Assembly: GCA_036897625.1 (NCBI GenBank)
Contig: JAYMTA010000350.1
Coordinates: forward strand, 1-30,748
From: Pelargonium cotyledonis
Taxonomy: Eukaryota > Streptophyta > Magnoliopsida > Geraniales > Geraniaceae
DNA length: 30,748 bases
Direction: 5' to 3'
A model generated the notes under the pieces. It saw only the letters and a program-made list of their open reading frames with translations. It was not told where the DNA came from and did not search any database. Within the stretch, counting starts at the first letter, position 1. Each line of letters starts with the position of its first letter. A program made the translations under genes and the position numbers. This document shows positions 11,401-24,300 of this stretch, piece after piece.

Positions 11401-12349
11401 TAATGAATCATCATTCTCATTTTTGTGCTTCCTGATAAGATTCTCAAACAAACTGTATTCTCTTCTCTTGCCAATTCCATCACGCAGCTTTAGAGTTGTT
11501 CTCTGTTTACTCTTAATAAGGATTGTGCTAGCCAAGTCATCCTCCTCAGAAAGAATATGAATGGAAAAAGGGTAAGAACACAATTATATATATATAGACA
11601 TCCCAATTAAAATGTGTTTCCAAATTCAGTGGCCAAGTGCAAACCTCCAAATAACATTGGCGGACAATGATGCTTTCCTCTGCTTTATTGAGTACAACAT
11701 ATCGTGGAACCATGGTTACTGTGCGTGATGGAACAACCACCTTACTCAAAGATGGTTCTACAGACACCCCAAACTTATAAATATAATTGACTCCTCTTTC
11801 CTCCGCTTCTAAACTCATCTCTGACGCACCTGATAAAACATCCAAATGTAACAATGCTTCAGATGCATTATTTTCTAGCAATTTGAGCCGCACCTTGTTG
11901 GATCTGTCAATAGATAAAATATGCTGTTAGAAGATTGGAATGCCTATCAAATTAAGGATTTCAGGCGGCATACAGAACATAGAGCTCCAACAATCATATA
12001 AGCATTCCTTAAATAACTTAGCTTACTTTAAGAACCAAGATTGAGTTGATTTTGGAGGCAAGAGCAATCCTAACTCCGGAGGAATGTTGTAACTATACTT
12101 CCCTACTTCATCCCTACATGAATCATGATTCAGACCATTGTCTGTAATTGCATATATATACAGACATACACACAGCCAGATGTGGCTACTATGTACATTA
12201 AGGTAAAATAGAGAGAGACTGAAATCTACTGTATATAATATACTATTGGATTCAGCTTCACCTGGATAAAGGCTTCTGATTAAGTTCACAAAAGAAAAGG
12301 GAAAAATCATTATCATTCTTTAAGGCATACTGTGTAAAGATAGCAGCCT

Positions 12350-12382
<33 letters not shown>

Positions 12383-15300
12383 ACAATTTAGTTTTCTGTG
12401 CAAAACAATAAACTGGCACAATAGCAAGTTGAAATAAACTGGCAAATATGGATGTTAAACTCATGTCATATTCTAAACTATATTAGAATCTACAGGATAA
12501 ATAAAATCTCAAGTATATAACAAAGGACATAATATAGCTTTGGCATAGCAACCTCTAATACGCCCTGATCTCCTAGAGATAATCTCAAGGAAGCAAAATA
12601 CTTTCCACCACCAAAATCCAAATCAACGTCCAATGAGCGAACATCGTTTTTCTGCTTAGACAACCTCTTGGCCCAATCACCACTGTTAACCGGTTTGCAA
12701 CTTGAACAAAATGTGGTCAGAGTAACATTAAAATATATTGTGGTGGGATTAGCATAAAAGTTAACTGCCGATCCACTTGGTATGGTTGCCTCCTTCCCCA
12801 CATTGTCCGAGCTACAGCTGGTAGATAGATCTGCGCCAGGATACAAACAATGACTTAAACATCCATGTATCATGAAAGATATTGTTACAAAACATTTTAG
12901 GCTTTTACCAGTTTCAGTTAAAAGGACATGTATCTCTGAGTGCAATAAATTGGACACCCTAACAGTAGGAAGAAGAAAGATTTCCTTCTGCTCTTGCAGA
13001 GTAACAGTTGAACTTTCTGGCCCATCGCCGTATTTGTCAGGTTTCATGACAGGCACCTCTCTTCTAATGCTCTGAATAAGAAAATGTATCTTAGAGACAT
13101 GCCCATCTTCAGATGTGAGGGAACAGTATACAGTGCTAAAGGAGCATTTCACTGCTTCAACAGATATAGCTTTCCGGACTTTGTAATACAATTTATCAAA
13201 AACTCCTGACAAACGAACTGCTTTTCCTCCTTTGAGATCATCTGACCATTCAACTGAAAGTGAATTCTTCAAATCTATCAAGCCTTCTGAGATTTTGGGT
13301 CTAAAGGAAAGTAAGAAGTTACCTGCAAATTATTACCAACCACGCAAGTTTTAGATGAAACATCAAGACCCAACAAAGAGGGAAAAGAAGCATGTGAAGA
13401 TCAAATTAAGAGCATAGAGAGCATTGATTATGGTCAACAGCATTAACTACAGATCAGACACCTTCACCTTTTTACCACCGCGGTAGGACATCTTTCACAA
13501 TATTAACAAGTCAAATTTGAGTTCTCTAAGAATATAACACCTACTAAAATAGTAGTACCAACTTAAAATAATACTAATATATTTTTATTGAGATATTTAG
13601 AATCCCATAATATAAGAGATTTCTTTATGTATGCATTATTTTGAATAGATCAATAAGCTCCATAGATTAAGCCTTGGTTAAGGCTATTTCCTATTTAATT
13701 GAATCAAACCTTGTAATGCTCTATACAAAGGGCATCTGTTCTACATCAATATCGACAATAGCAATTCATATTCTCTACAATTATAATTATGACAAATGAG
13801 AGAAGAGGAATAGAGGATGAAGAATAACTGTATGGTATAATATAATATAGAAGTTCAAAATGGGTAAGCAAGAATAGGTTGTTAACATAAGTGGATTTGA
13901 CAATTCATACCAACACTCAAGGACATCAGTGCCTTCTTGAAGCCACCTGAAAAATTTATGGCATCCAACATTGCCATGGAATCATCAAGTGTATCTCTGC
14001 TCTTAAGCTCCAAAATAGCGAACTCATTTTTATTTTCTTCAGGTCTTTGAAATCGCAAGTCCAGTGAGAACTCAGTTTCATTATGTATTCTTATTAGAGG
14101 AGATACCACAATTGACAAGCCATCCTTCAACGAAAAACAAATTATAATTTATGAATGAGAAGATAGGAAAGAAAAAGAATCATCAGAATAATGTATCTTA
14201 ATAAACTTAATGCAGTGCGAATTTGAAAGAGGTAATAATTCAAGTAAATACCTCAGCTTTCTTTGTGATGTCGATTACAACAAATGGCCCAGGATAAGAT
14301 CTGGAATCTGCACATGAAATAGAGCTAGGTTAATCCAAGTAGATGATACACAATAACAAACTCTAAATCTTGACAATTAGGAAACTAGCAAAAAAGAATC
14401 AATGGATTACTTCAAAAGTATATTAATCAAAATATTACACAGAACAATGAGTAGAAAAGAAAATGGCTTAACATACCCTTAAGAGATATTATACGTGTTC
14501 TCCAAGCAAGTGCTCGATCTTCTAAATGAGAAAGAAGAATTGAAGAAGTTGAAAACACTCCAGGAACAGAGAGTTGGATTGAAACAACTGCCACAGTTTC
14601 TGAAGGTTGATCTTGTATTGTTGAGTGCCTTACAAATGTTTCAACTAAGATCTATCAATCATGTATTAACAAACATATATACAGAAATATGTGGATTAGT
14701 TTCTTTGTGTGAGTGCTGTATGTGTAAGAATTCTAAAGGTACAAATATTTGTTGTATTAGTTGCATACAAAGAGCATTAAATTCTGTAAAATAAACTACC
14801 GCACCGACATAGTTAAGTTTGTTATGAATTTATGAAAGACATCTTTTACAGAGGCAGAGAAATGAATATGTAATCAAATTTATTCCTTTTACTGGTCCAA
14901 TATTATAAATGCACCCCAGGCCTACACACTCTAGAATCTAGATGCTTTGATAAAGTAGGATTATAACATGACTATAGCTTATTTGAAAACCTATACTAAG
15001 TAACAAACAGAAAAGCCAGTACACAACGCCCATGAAAGAGAAAAATAATTTAAGAAGAATATTCAAGACAATGATTGTAGTTCAAGACTGTACCTTAAGA
15101 AAACTGAAGAAGACTGTTTTCTGGCTATTGTTACAGCTTGCTTGTTATAGAAATGACAAATAAGGCTTAAGCCTGATTTGTTTTCAACCTGCCAAGTAGA
15201 ATTGTTATAATGGTTTTGATAAAACCAGAACAAGGGCTGCTTATTAGAAAGTTAGAATATGTGTGTGCACACGTCACATCACTGTGTTGCAGTAATAAAG

Positions 15301-18300
15301 AAGTCATATGCAGTACAAAACAATTCCACCGAGGCACAAACTCATCCAGGTCAGCTATTCTGTTACTAATCAAATTTTAAATTAAGCAATAACAATTCGC
15401 ACACCATATCTGGTGAAAGTCAAAATATTAATACACTACCAAACTAGAGAGATTAATCAAGCTGATTAAATAATGGAGTAGAGAACCTTGCAACAGTTAG
15501 CCAAAGTCAAGGAACTTCTCACTGAAAAGGGACCAGCCAAATTTAATTGCCCTATCACAATAAGAAGTATGTCCAAGGAAACTTCAGTAATTGAGATCTC
15601 CAACTGTCAGTATGACACGACAAAATTGTTAAGAATAATGTGGGCAACACAAATGAGTTGTTGGACAGTAGGATATATTAAATATTCCAAAATCCTCACC
15701 TCTTTACTTCTACAATAGAAACGAACAGGAGCTCCATGCTGAACTTGAAAGCTAGAACGATAAAAAATGCAAATTTCAACCGGGCGCAGAAGTTGTCTCC
15801 TACAATAAAAACAGGATGAAAAAAATAAAACCTTGTGGATATGAAAAGATGATTGTTAATAAAACGCATGCACGAAGAGTAATGAAGAGGTAGAAATATG
15901 TTCTGCATAAATACTCACCAAGAGTTTGCCTGGGCATCAAAGTAATACATAGCCACAGTTAATGCGCTTATAACCCTGACTTTGGTAGGCAGAATCTGAA
16001 CAATTAGTTGGATATTATTAACACAACCACGAAGAATTGGAAGCATTTCCCTTTTATCTAAGAGTTCATGAACAATTGTGAAAGTGATTATATCAATGAC
16101 AATATCAATGAAAGGCTGAGTCTGAATCTCCCCAAAACTTCTCTCTTGTTGAAGACCAATCCCAGAAGCCTGAGCAGAGTGGCTATCTAGCCTTAAAGTT
16201 TCAGGAGTGAAAGAGGTGTCATTGAACACTTTCAGCTTGAATGGATTTCCAGGCTTCGAAACAAACTCTGGAACCCCATCTACAAAAGCAACAGCAAGAT
16301 CATTCTTCTTATTCACTAGGTAAAACGTGTTTTTAACCAACTGCTTATGTGGCTCCCAGTCCATATCATCCTTGTAGTCTTCATGCCCACAAGGAAGTGT
16401 TTTCCAAAGTGCCCATGTGCTATCATCAGTGCTGGAGATATCAACAAAGCCTGACCTTGGACGACAGTTCAATCGCAATGGTTCCCCTAAATTGGATTTA
16501 GCATGCAATGATGTCAAGGAAAACCATTGAACTGGTGATTTCCACTTCCACTGGTTGTGGTATTTGACCTATAAATAGGTCAAAGCAGAAGGTTTTAAGT
16601 ATATACTCATGGTGACATCGTGAAAAAAGTTGGAACACCTTTTTAGCGAAATAAGAAAAAAAATGAACGATCAAGAAACAGATAATGAGATTAATGGTAT
16701 ATTGGCATATGAGTTGAACATTATCAAATTATTATGAAGTGACAAGTGAGAACATTACAATTAATTTAATCATCATATACTGACATGCAAGAAACATCAC
16801 AAGTAATATGCAATTAACTTCTTGTACATGAGAAGGATTAAAAAAAAAAAAATTAAGAGGGAGACTAAAGAAGGAAAAAGAAGAAAAGAAGCAAAGCAAC
16901 AAAAGAGTAGAATGGATACTGCAATCTCTTAAGGTGGTTTTAATAATAATGTTAAACAAAATGATAACCAATGAGCATAGGGAAATTACTAATACAAAAT
17001 TTTGACCGAAAGAAGAGCATTACATGAGACCTGTTAAATTTCATTAATTGGGCTACATTTAATGGATTGGTCTACTACTATAGGTCAACCTTGTTAGTAG
17101 AGATTCCTTGCACCATTATATGTGGCTCATTTCTTTCATATTGATCATATTTCACCCACTTCAACACTCCTCCTCACTTGTCACATTTTTCCTTTATCAG
17201 CGAGCATATAATGATGAAAGTGAAACTCTACTAATAGGTTCACCTTTTAGTGATGAAGACTCAAACCATTATTGTAGCTCAATTAATGAAATTTAGCATG
17301 GTATCAGAGCCTTTCCGACTAAAAGGTCACAAGTTCGAGTCTTGTTACAGCCACCCTAACTAAATTTTAACACACAGTAAGAAGACATGTGCATGTGCGA
17401 CGCGATAATGAATTTGCATGTGAGGAGGGTGTTAAAAGTATAAAATTAACATTGGGCTTTTAACAGTCAGCTTATATTGTCGGCAAAATTACAAATGGCA
17501 ACCCTAAACTAACCACCTTTTGCAGTTTACTACCCTAAAGTATTTTCTGTAACATTGGGCTACCTTGAACTTTACAATCGTTGTTCTGTCAGTTAACTTG
17601 GATGGAAAATTACTCTCCCTCATCATGTGTCATCCATATGATTGGATAAAATTATTAAATACCAATTTTACCCTTTTTCTTCATTAGTCAAGAACACTCT
17701 CACGCCGCAAGCACAGAGCTCTCTCTCTCTCTCCCTCTCCCTCTTCGATCTGCTGCCTTGCCAGAGCAGAGGACGCCGGAGGTTGGGCATGGTGATCGTA
17801 CTTGAGCGGCCATCGACTTCGACAAATATGGAGCGAAGGGCTCAGATCTGGTTCTCTCTCCACGATGGAGGATCGGCGGACCATAGGCGGCGGCGGCGGA
17901 TGAGCAGGCCATCGTTGTCGTCGGAGAGGCAAGGGTCGTTTATTTCTTCTTTTTTATTTTTCGTTTATTATTTATTTATATTTATAAAAAAATGAAAAAT
18001 GGAGGTTATTATGGTCTTCTAACATCTAACTAACGAGGTTATAGACGAAACAACGATAGTAAAGATCAGGGTAGCCCAAAGTTACAAAAAATACTTTAAG
18101 GTAGTAAACTGCAAAAGGTGATTAGTTCAGGGACACCATCGGTAATTTCCCCAATATTTTAGTTGAGTTGATCCTCTAACAAGATCAAAAATATGGTTCA
18201 TATACATAATCAAGCAAACTTATATCTTAAAAACACTGTATTGTTTAAGCAATAGTCTTTACACATGATTAGAGCACCAAATATTCTGCAAAAAAAGGCC

Positions 18301-21300
18301 ATTATATGTCTGCACACTTCATTAATATCAGAATATCTTACTTTTGATGTCAATCAAATGCTTACTCTAATAGCTTAAACTGATACTGCAGTATTATTTA
18401 ATTATTCATTTATTTGAGCACCCCCAGTAACAAATGACATTGATTTCCCCCACTGAGTGGGATGATCATTTTGTATGGGGGGGAACCTTGGCTTTGCTAT
18501 TTCATATCTTGTTGAACACCAGCTAACTCTAAAAGCTAAGTGCCTAAGCTTAATGATGAAGGAATTATTCGTCAGTGACTCACCAATTTCGTTTCATCCA
18601 AATAAATTATTCAGTGTTTGAAATTTGACTAGAAATTCCATACCCTGAAGAGAGCTCTTTCTCCTACAAGAGAGTAATGAAATGTCCCAGCTAAAGTGTA
18701 CTTATTTTCTTCGCCTTCGACTGAAAAGTACATGTGTTGGTGGACATCTTGAATTGCAACAATTGCTCCTGCACAGATCATTCGATGGTTAGTTCCAGTT
18801 CCCCCAACTCGCAAAACATAAGATGCAAACAGTAAACAAAACAAAAAAGTTGAAAAAGGTTTATTTACCATTTGGAACCATTTCTTCCAAACTATTCCCA
18901 CTCTCTTGATTACTGGACCTGTGATTTTGTTTCAATTCACTGGCTGTCCCATTTTCGAATATCTCAGAGAAGGACTCAGCAGTGGATATAATCGTCTGTT
19001 GCAATACAAACAGGTTAGAGTACAGTAACAACTACCTCAACATGTGTTTTTCTCAACCAAGGCATGCATTTGATTCGTTGATGTTAAGAACAGGTCATAG
19101 GTAAGACAGTAATAAGTATTTCGAAGACAAACAAAATATCACAAGTCACCTGTATTTCAGCAAGAGATACCGTCACATCAAAACCTGAAACAGAACCAGT
19201 GCCAACCCATACTCGATCTATGAGTAGAGGACCTTCTGCAGACCCTGATGGCTTTTCAACTGATATAGAGACAGCTAAATGCTTCAAGACGTAGCTAGGG
19301 TGAACTACACAAATGGCTTCAGATACAGAGGAATTTTCAGAACTTTCATTCGGGGTAACAGATTCTCTTGAGTTACTTGCAACATCAGCTTCCCTACACT
19401 GAGAAGCTGGAGGGTGTCTAGGTACAAAGGGAGATGATAAAGACCTTGATGGAACGGAAGAAAAATGAGAAACCTGAATTTTATCTTTCATGTCTTCATT
19501 AAAAAATTGAGAAAGGATGGAAAAGTGGGAAAGGTCAAATATTAATATTCTTCTCATATTTTCCAATTCAAGTTTCAAATGGGCATTAACCTCAAATACA
19601 AGCTCCCGAATGCCACCTACCAAGTGGATTAAATAGTTAGATACATTAGGCATAAAAAAAAACAATAATATATAACTACAAGGGGAATGCATGTACCAGA
19701 TTGTTCTTCAATCACAATAACAAAAGAAACTTGAGACAGATTGATGATTAAAGTTTCCGGAAGCTCCCATTTCGCTTGTGTAGATGTATGCAGCATCTCT
19801 TGTGAAACTTCATTAACAAAGTGACCATTTTGCCTAGTTACATCCATATCATGTTCAACTCTTTTAATACGTCTATCAAACAGAAGTTTTGTGCCACAGT
19901 GAAGATATGAAGAAAAATAATGAACAAAAGCTGTCAATGCTGTTGGTTCGAGAAAAAGATAAAAACCCTGTCCAATTGAAAAACATGTCAATCACATAGA
20001 AAATTTGGCATTGTAATATGTACAAATCAGTATTCTACACTTTTCATAATAAGAATGAGATTTAAAACTTTACAATGAAAAAATAAATAATAATTCTAAG
20101 GTAGACCATATCATAATCATATGAGTAAGAAAAGCACAGACCAGTAAAGACTAATAGGTAATCCACAAAATTAGCACCTGCATTCCACAAAACATCGTCT
20201 GGAATTCCCCCCCAACAGAAAGTGATAGTAGCACCTCATTCAATTGATGTGCAACAACCAAATGATTTTTTAATGAGCACTTCACAATAAAAATTTCACC
20301 CAGTACAACGTCCAATAGAAGACATTGATTGGAGGCTGCTGATAGAATATTTGAAGACCCTAACTTCTGAACTATGCCAATAGATTGAGCACTTGATGTT
20401 TCAGAATCAGGTATCAAGGAAGAACTCTCCAACAATGGGTTACTCCCAGAAGAACTGGCAATTGCATCACTATCAATCCACGAAGATGGGGCATTCTGAG
20501 GGGGACCAAACCATAAAGTAAATTTACAATCAGAAAGGGATATTTCATATAAGCAAATAACAGTTTGCTTCAGCAGATTTCTAAGTTTGGGCTGATGATC
20601 AATGCTTTCTCCTCTCTGATTCTGATATCTAAAAATTACAGATTGAAATCCTAAGAAGTTAGTTAGAACTTCTAATTTCCCTTCTTCAGATGAGATCTCA
20701 AAACATGTTTGCGTGACAGAAATCCAGATTCCACAATCAGGCAAAACGCTATCAGGCAGCTTGTCTCTACTTAAAGCCTCAAGGGTGTACATACTCTCCA
20801 AATTGTTGCTTATCCTGGAATTATGTAGAACTATATCCATTGATGATAGCTTAAAAGTGCCATTTATTGATAGTATAGTATGTTGATGAATTGATGTGGT
20901 TCCGTTTGAAGTAGTCTCCTCAGTTGCTGGTTCAGAAAACACCATATGTTGCCTCATAAGTTCTTGAAAAGGTATAGAATCGTAGCCATTAAAAGCATCT
21001 GATATGGCAGAAAGTAAACCTAAACCCATCTGTCAAGAGAAGAAATATTAATAAGATGGTACAAGAAATATACAAAATAAATAACAAGTAGTAACACTGC
21101 ATAAAACTCTTTTACTTGGACCATACAAGTTTAGAAAATGTGGCCAGTCCATACTATAGTACTTGAAAAATCCACTACTAAGGAAAAACTGAGGGATGCA
21201 TGACAATTGCCTAGAATTTGAAAAGATGTCATAGGTGTTTGGCAAGAGTTTGAATGCGAGGGAAGTGGGTTGTGAAATTTCTTTGAAACTATTTAACATT

Positions 21301-24300
21301 GTCTTCTGTTCAGATTACACTAGATGCTCATTTAGGACGCAAAAACAAGAAGGCTAGAGTAGCACTTAACAAACTAGTTGAACCATTAAGTAAAGAACAA
21401 AAAGAAACACATGTTGAAGAACAAGAGTATGAATAAAAATGTACATGTCACCAAACTTATTAGATGCACAAAATAACAACAATAATAATTTCACCTTTAA
21501 CAAAACATACGTCTCATCCATGAATGCAAGAACAGTTAATCCTTGAGCCACCCCACACAAAGCTGCTGAAAAAGCAACGACAGTTGTGCTCAATGAGTGA
21601 AGACACTCCCTGCAAAAGATGCATAATAATAGTTGTTTTATTCCATGATTTCTCATAATAATTCACATGTTCCAGAAATAAGGCAATAAACTCAAATCTA
21701 AACAGGGCTTCAATGGAAACATCAATCTAGAAAACTTTGTATCAGCCCCAAAATAAGCACAGAATAAATGCAATGATTTCATCTCAGAGAAGGTTCATAT
21801 TTCACTTTCATATCCAAGTAAAGTTATCATTGTTTGGAAAGCCATACTATCTAAAAGTAAAAGTTTTTTTTTTTGGAAATAAAAAGTAAAAGTTAAGTAT
21901 CTTGCCTAAACATAGAATATTCAGAAATAGATCATGTAATGAAAAAGAAAATAGCCAGACAAAATGAATTCCCCAAACCGACTACTTCCACTTAGAGGTG
22001 GCCATTTTGGGTTCGAATCGGGTTGATAAAGCCAAACTCGAATCGGATCCGAAAGGACTTCGGGTTCATTCGGATTCTGGGCCGCAGGTTGCATTTCACT
22101 TTTTATGCGTAAAATGTGCTGATTCGAGCGGAATTGCCCGTTTCGACCCAAAATTTTACAAGTTAACTTCGACCTGATCCACCACAAAGTTGGTCACATA
22201 GGATTTCGGGTGCCCACGGGTTTGGATTCAAATTTCCCGCCTCTCCTTCCTCTAGCCTCTAAAATCATCTGAAATCCAACACTCCCACTCCCCATTAGTG
22301 AGAATTGCCACATGATGCCAGATGATATCCACATTGACAGTGTGGGGGCCTGACTAATAGCACTCAGCTTCCAGGTCACATAACCGCCTGCTTCAAGCAT
22401 GGATCAAACTACAATTATAATCCACCAAATGATATAAAACTTCACCTGCATGGTTTCAAGTCCATTGAACAAGGCATGCTAGATAGACACAATAAGTGTT
22501 CATGCAAGATCAATAGAGCTCAACTGCATTTAAAATTAGAAACCAGAGGATGAACCCAGTAAAGGATCCCTTCTATAACCAAAGAAAATACCCTACACTC
22601 CATGACTTCCTGACCAAGAAGGAAACCAAGTCAACTCACCTGCATTCTAAATTCACCCTCATACCAATAAAGGCCACAGAACACAGAAATACATGTCAAA
22701 AACTGCTCCAAATCTGCCCACATCAGATTTTATCTATCAGATAAACTTGAAAACCCTCCTACCAAGCCCACCAATTTGGAAAGATCATTCTCCTAAATAC
22801 ATCCTCTATAAGAAAGAGATGAGAAAAATGATTTCCTTGTTTAATTCCCATAAGCCCATTAATGTTTTAAGAAACAATAACCGTTGATAAACATGTGATG
22901 TGTCACAGCCCCGATCCTCAGCAGGCTGGGTGTATGAGGTCTGCATTCATCATACTTATCACATCAAGGGAAAACAAGAAGTGCAATTTTCAATTTTCAA
23001 CCCAGTCAAGAGTGTTTTTGTGATTTATCATAACATCTAATCCCCACAGACACAAAAATTTGATTGTGATAACTATATCCCCGGATCACCCTTTGAAGCA
23101 CGGGTACTCCTAGGAGGAGGGCCTACTGTAACCGGGTATTGTTACATCATGGGTACTTACTAGGTACTTACCCAAATCATGTAAACATTAATCATTGTGT
23201 GGGTAAGGCTTGGGTACGGCCAAATGTCCTGGGTACAGACAACATATAATATATGTACTTCTCAGGTACTTCAAAATATACATAATTTAATCTGCAGGGT
23301 TTTAATAAAAAATAAAGAACTTTTTTATGTAATCAAGGGATAAAAAAGATACATTAAATACTCGAGATCAGCAATTACCGCAGATAAAAACTTCACTCTT
23401 CATAATTTTCTACCCATTCACTGTAAACATAAGATCTGAAAACAGAGATCCAGAACAAATGTCCTTCCTCTCTTCTTTTATTCTCTATAAGATTTCTGAC
23501 TTCTTGTAAATCAGAATTTTAGAAAAATATGTTTCGCTTAATCATCTTCCTAGCCTTTCCCTTACATGTATGTAGTTTGTGAAAATATTAATAATTGTTT
23601 TAAAGTTTTGTGTTTCATTGTCTCACTTATCACTACTCATGTCAAGTTGTCAACCATTTCACTCAATGCTTAATACTAGACTGTTCTACCTGTTAGTCAT
23701 TAGTGATAATATAGTTGAAATTTTTAACATAAATATATCTATATAATATTTAATTTTTAATTATAAGTACCCTCCCCGTACCTGGACATTTTGAAAAATA
23801 GTCGTACTGAAGTACTGGGTACCTATATCCCTACTCATGCTTCGTATCTCCTAAGTTTAAAACACATTTCTTTTAGAAAATAACAGTTTTTAATAAGAGA
23901 TTCATGAAACAAGTAGCTAATAGGTTTCAGTAGCCACAATATACTTTCAGAATGAAAAATCTAAAAACTCTGCAAAGGACTTTAGAAATATAAGAAATCA
24001 GGCACTTAAGTTATCATGTTAATACAATCTTCATTTTGCTTCTTAATAATTCCTCCCCTTGTAAACAGAAGCACCATGAAATAAGATACCCAAATTTTTA
24101 GACGTGCATATATATATATAGTGCATTTCGAAAAAAAAAATAATAATAATAATATATATATAGTGAAACCATAAGACCCGAAACCCTACCTGATGAGTGA
24201 TAACTGGACAACTATCGGCTCTAATACCAGGACCGGGCTCTGCTGTTTTTCTGCTAGGTCCCCAAAGTAGGCATTTAAACCTCTTATTCTCAAGTAAGAA

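Larger units (their letters stand above)
11645..14124 (-). other. VPS13: SHR-BD / VAB-type adaptor region of the VPS13-like protein (exons 16-21, residues 1904-2349)
   Basis: Exon 16 has I-V-V-S-P-L-I-R-I-H-N-E-T, the typical strand pattern with a polar I-x-N turn found in VPS13 adaptor-binding repeats. Exon 17 continues with F-R-P-K-I-S-E-G and L-P-T-V-R-V-S-N-L-L-H-S-E-I. Exon 18 has D-V-D-L-D-F-G-G-G-K-Y-F-A-S-L-R-L-S, and exon 19 Y-A-L-K-N-D-N-D-F-S-L-F-F. The recurring [VI]-x-N-x-[LT] repeat is what Pfam calls SHR-BD (DUF1162). SHRUBBY was reported to bind the SHORT-ROOT transcription factor through this domain; in yeast Vps13 the equivalent VAB repeats bind PxP-motif organelle adaptors. 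The partner of this protein is unknown. Confidence 0.65.
15919..18995 (-). other. VPS13: Middle conserved block of the VPS13-like protein (exons 8-10, residues 1430-1730)
   Basis: Exons 8-10 encode a Ser/Glu-rich linker and then a compact, strongly patterned segment: A-I-V-A-I-Q-D-V-H-Q-H-M-Y-F, H-Y-S-L-V-G-E-R-A-L-F-R-V, paired tryptophans (W-K-W), and W-A-L-W-K-T-L-P-C-G with D-W-E-P-H. These blocks recur in plant VPS13-like proteins of this class. The Q-D/W/F pattern is reminiscent of a beta-trefoil-like insert, but that fold is my inference and is not shown by the sequence alone. Intron 9 (2075 nt) splits the block and holds the transposon nest. Confidence 0.55.
21610..24189 (-). other. 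VPS13 intron 3 (2580 nt), the longest intron
   Basis: The donor is ATCAG|GTAGGG and the acceptor TTTTGCAG|GG. It contains a degenerate GGGTTCG-type repeat (about 21995-22235), a hAT-like element (23092-23846) and TA/TAA microsatellites next to the donor (about 24108-24162). Several open frames occur (for example 22194-22400 on the minus strand, 22550-22887 on the plus strand) but none resembles a protein. Confidence 0.8.

Noticed and set aside
17642-17995. Overlapping open frames within the Mutator-like element (both strands)
   Set aside because: They are explained by the GC-rich core. No protein signature is recognised, and one frame runs into the inverted repeat.
22194-22887. Open frames inside VPS13 intron 3
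   Set aside because: They have no recognisable protein, are near degenerate repeats, and would interrupt an otherwise continuous gene.
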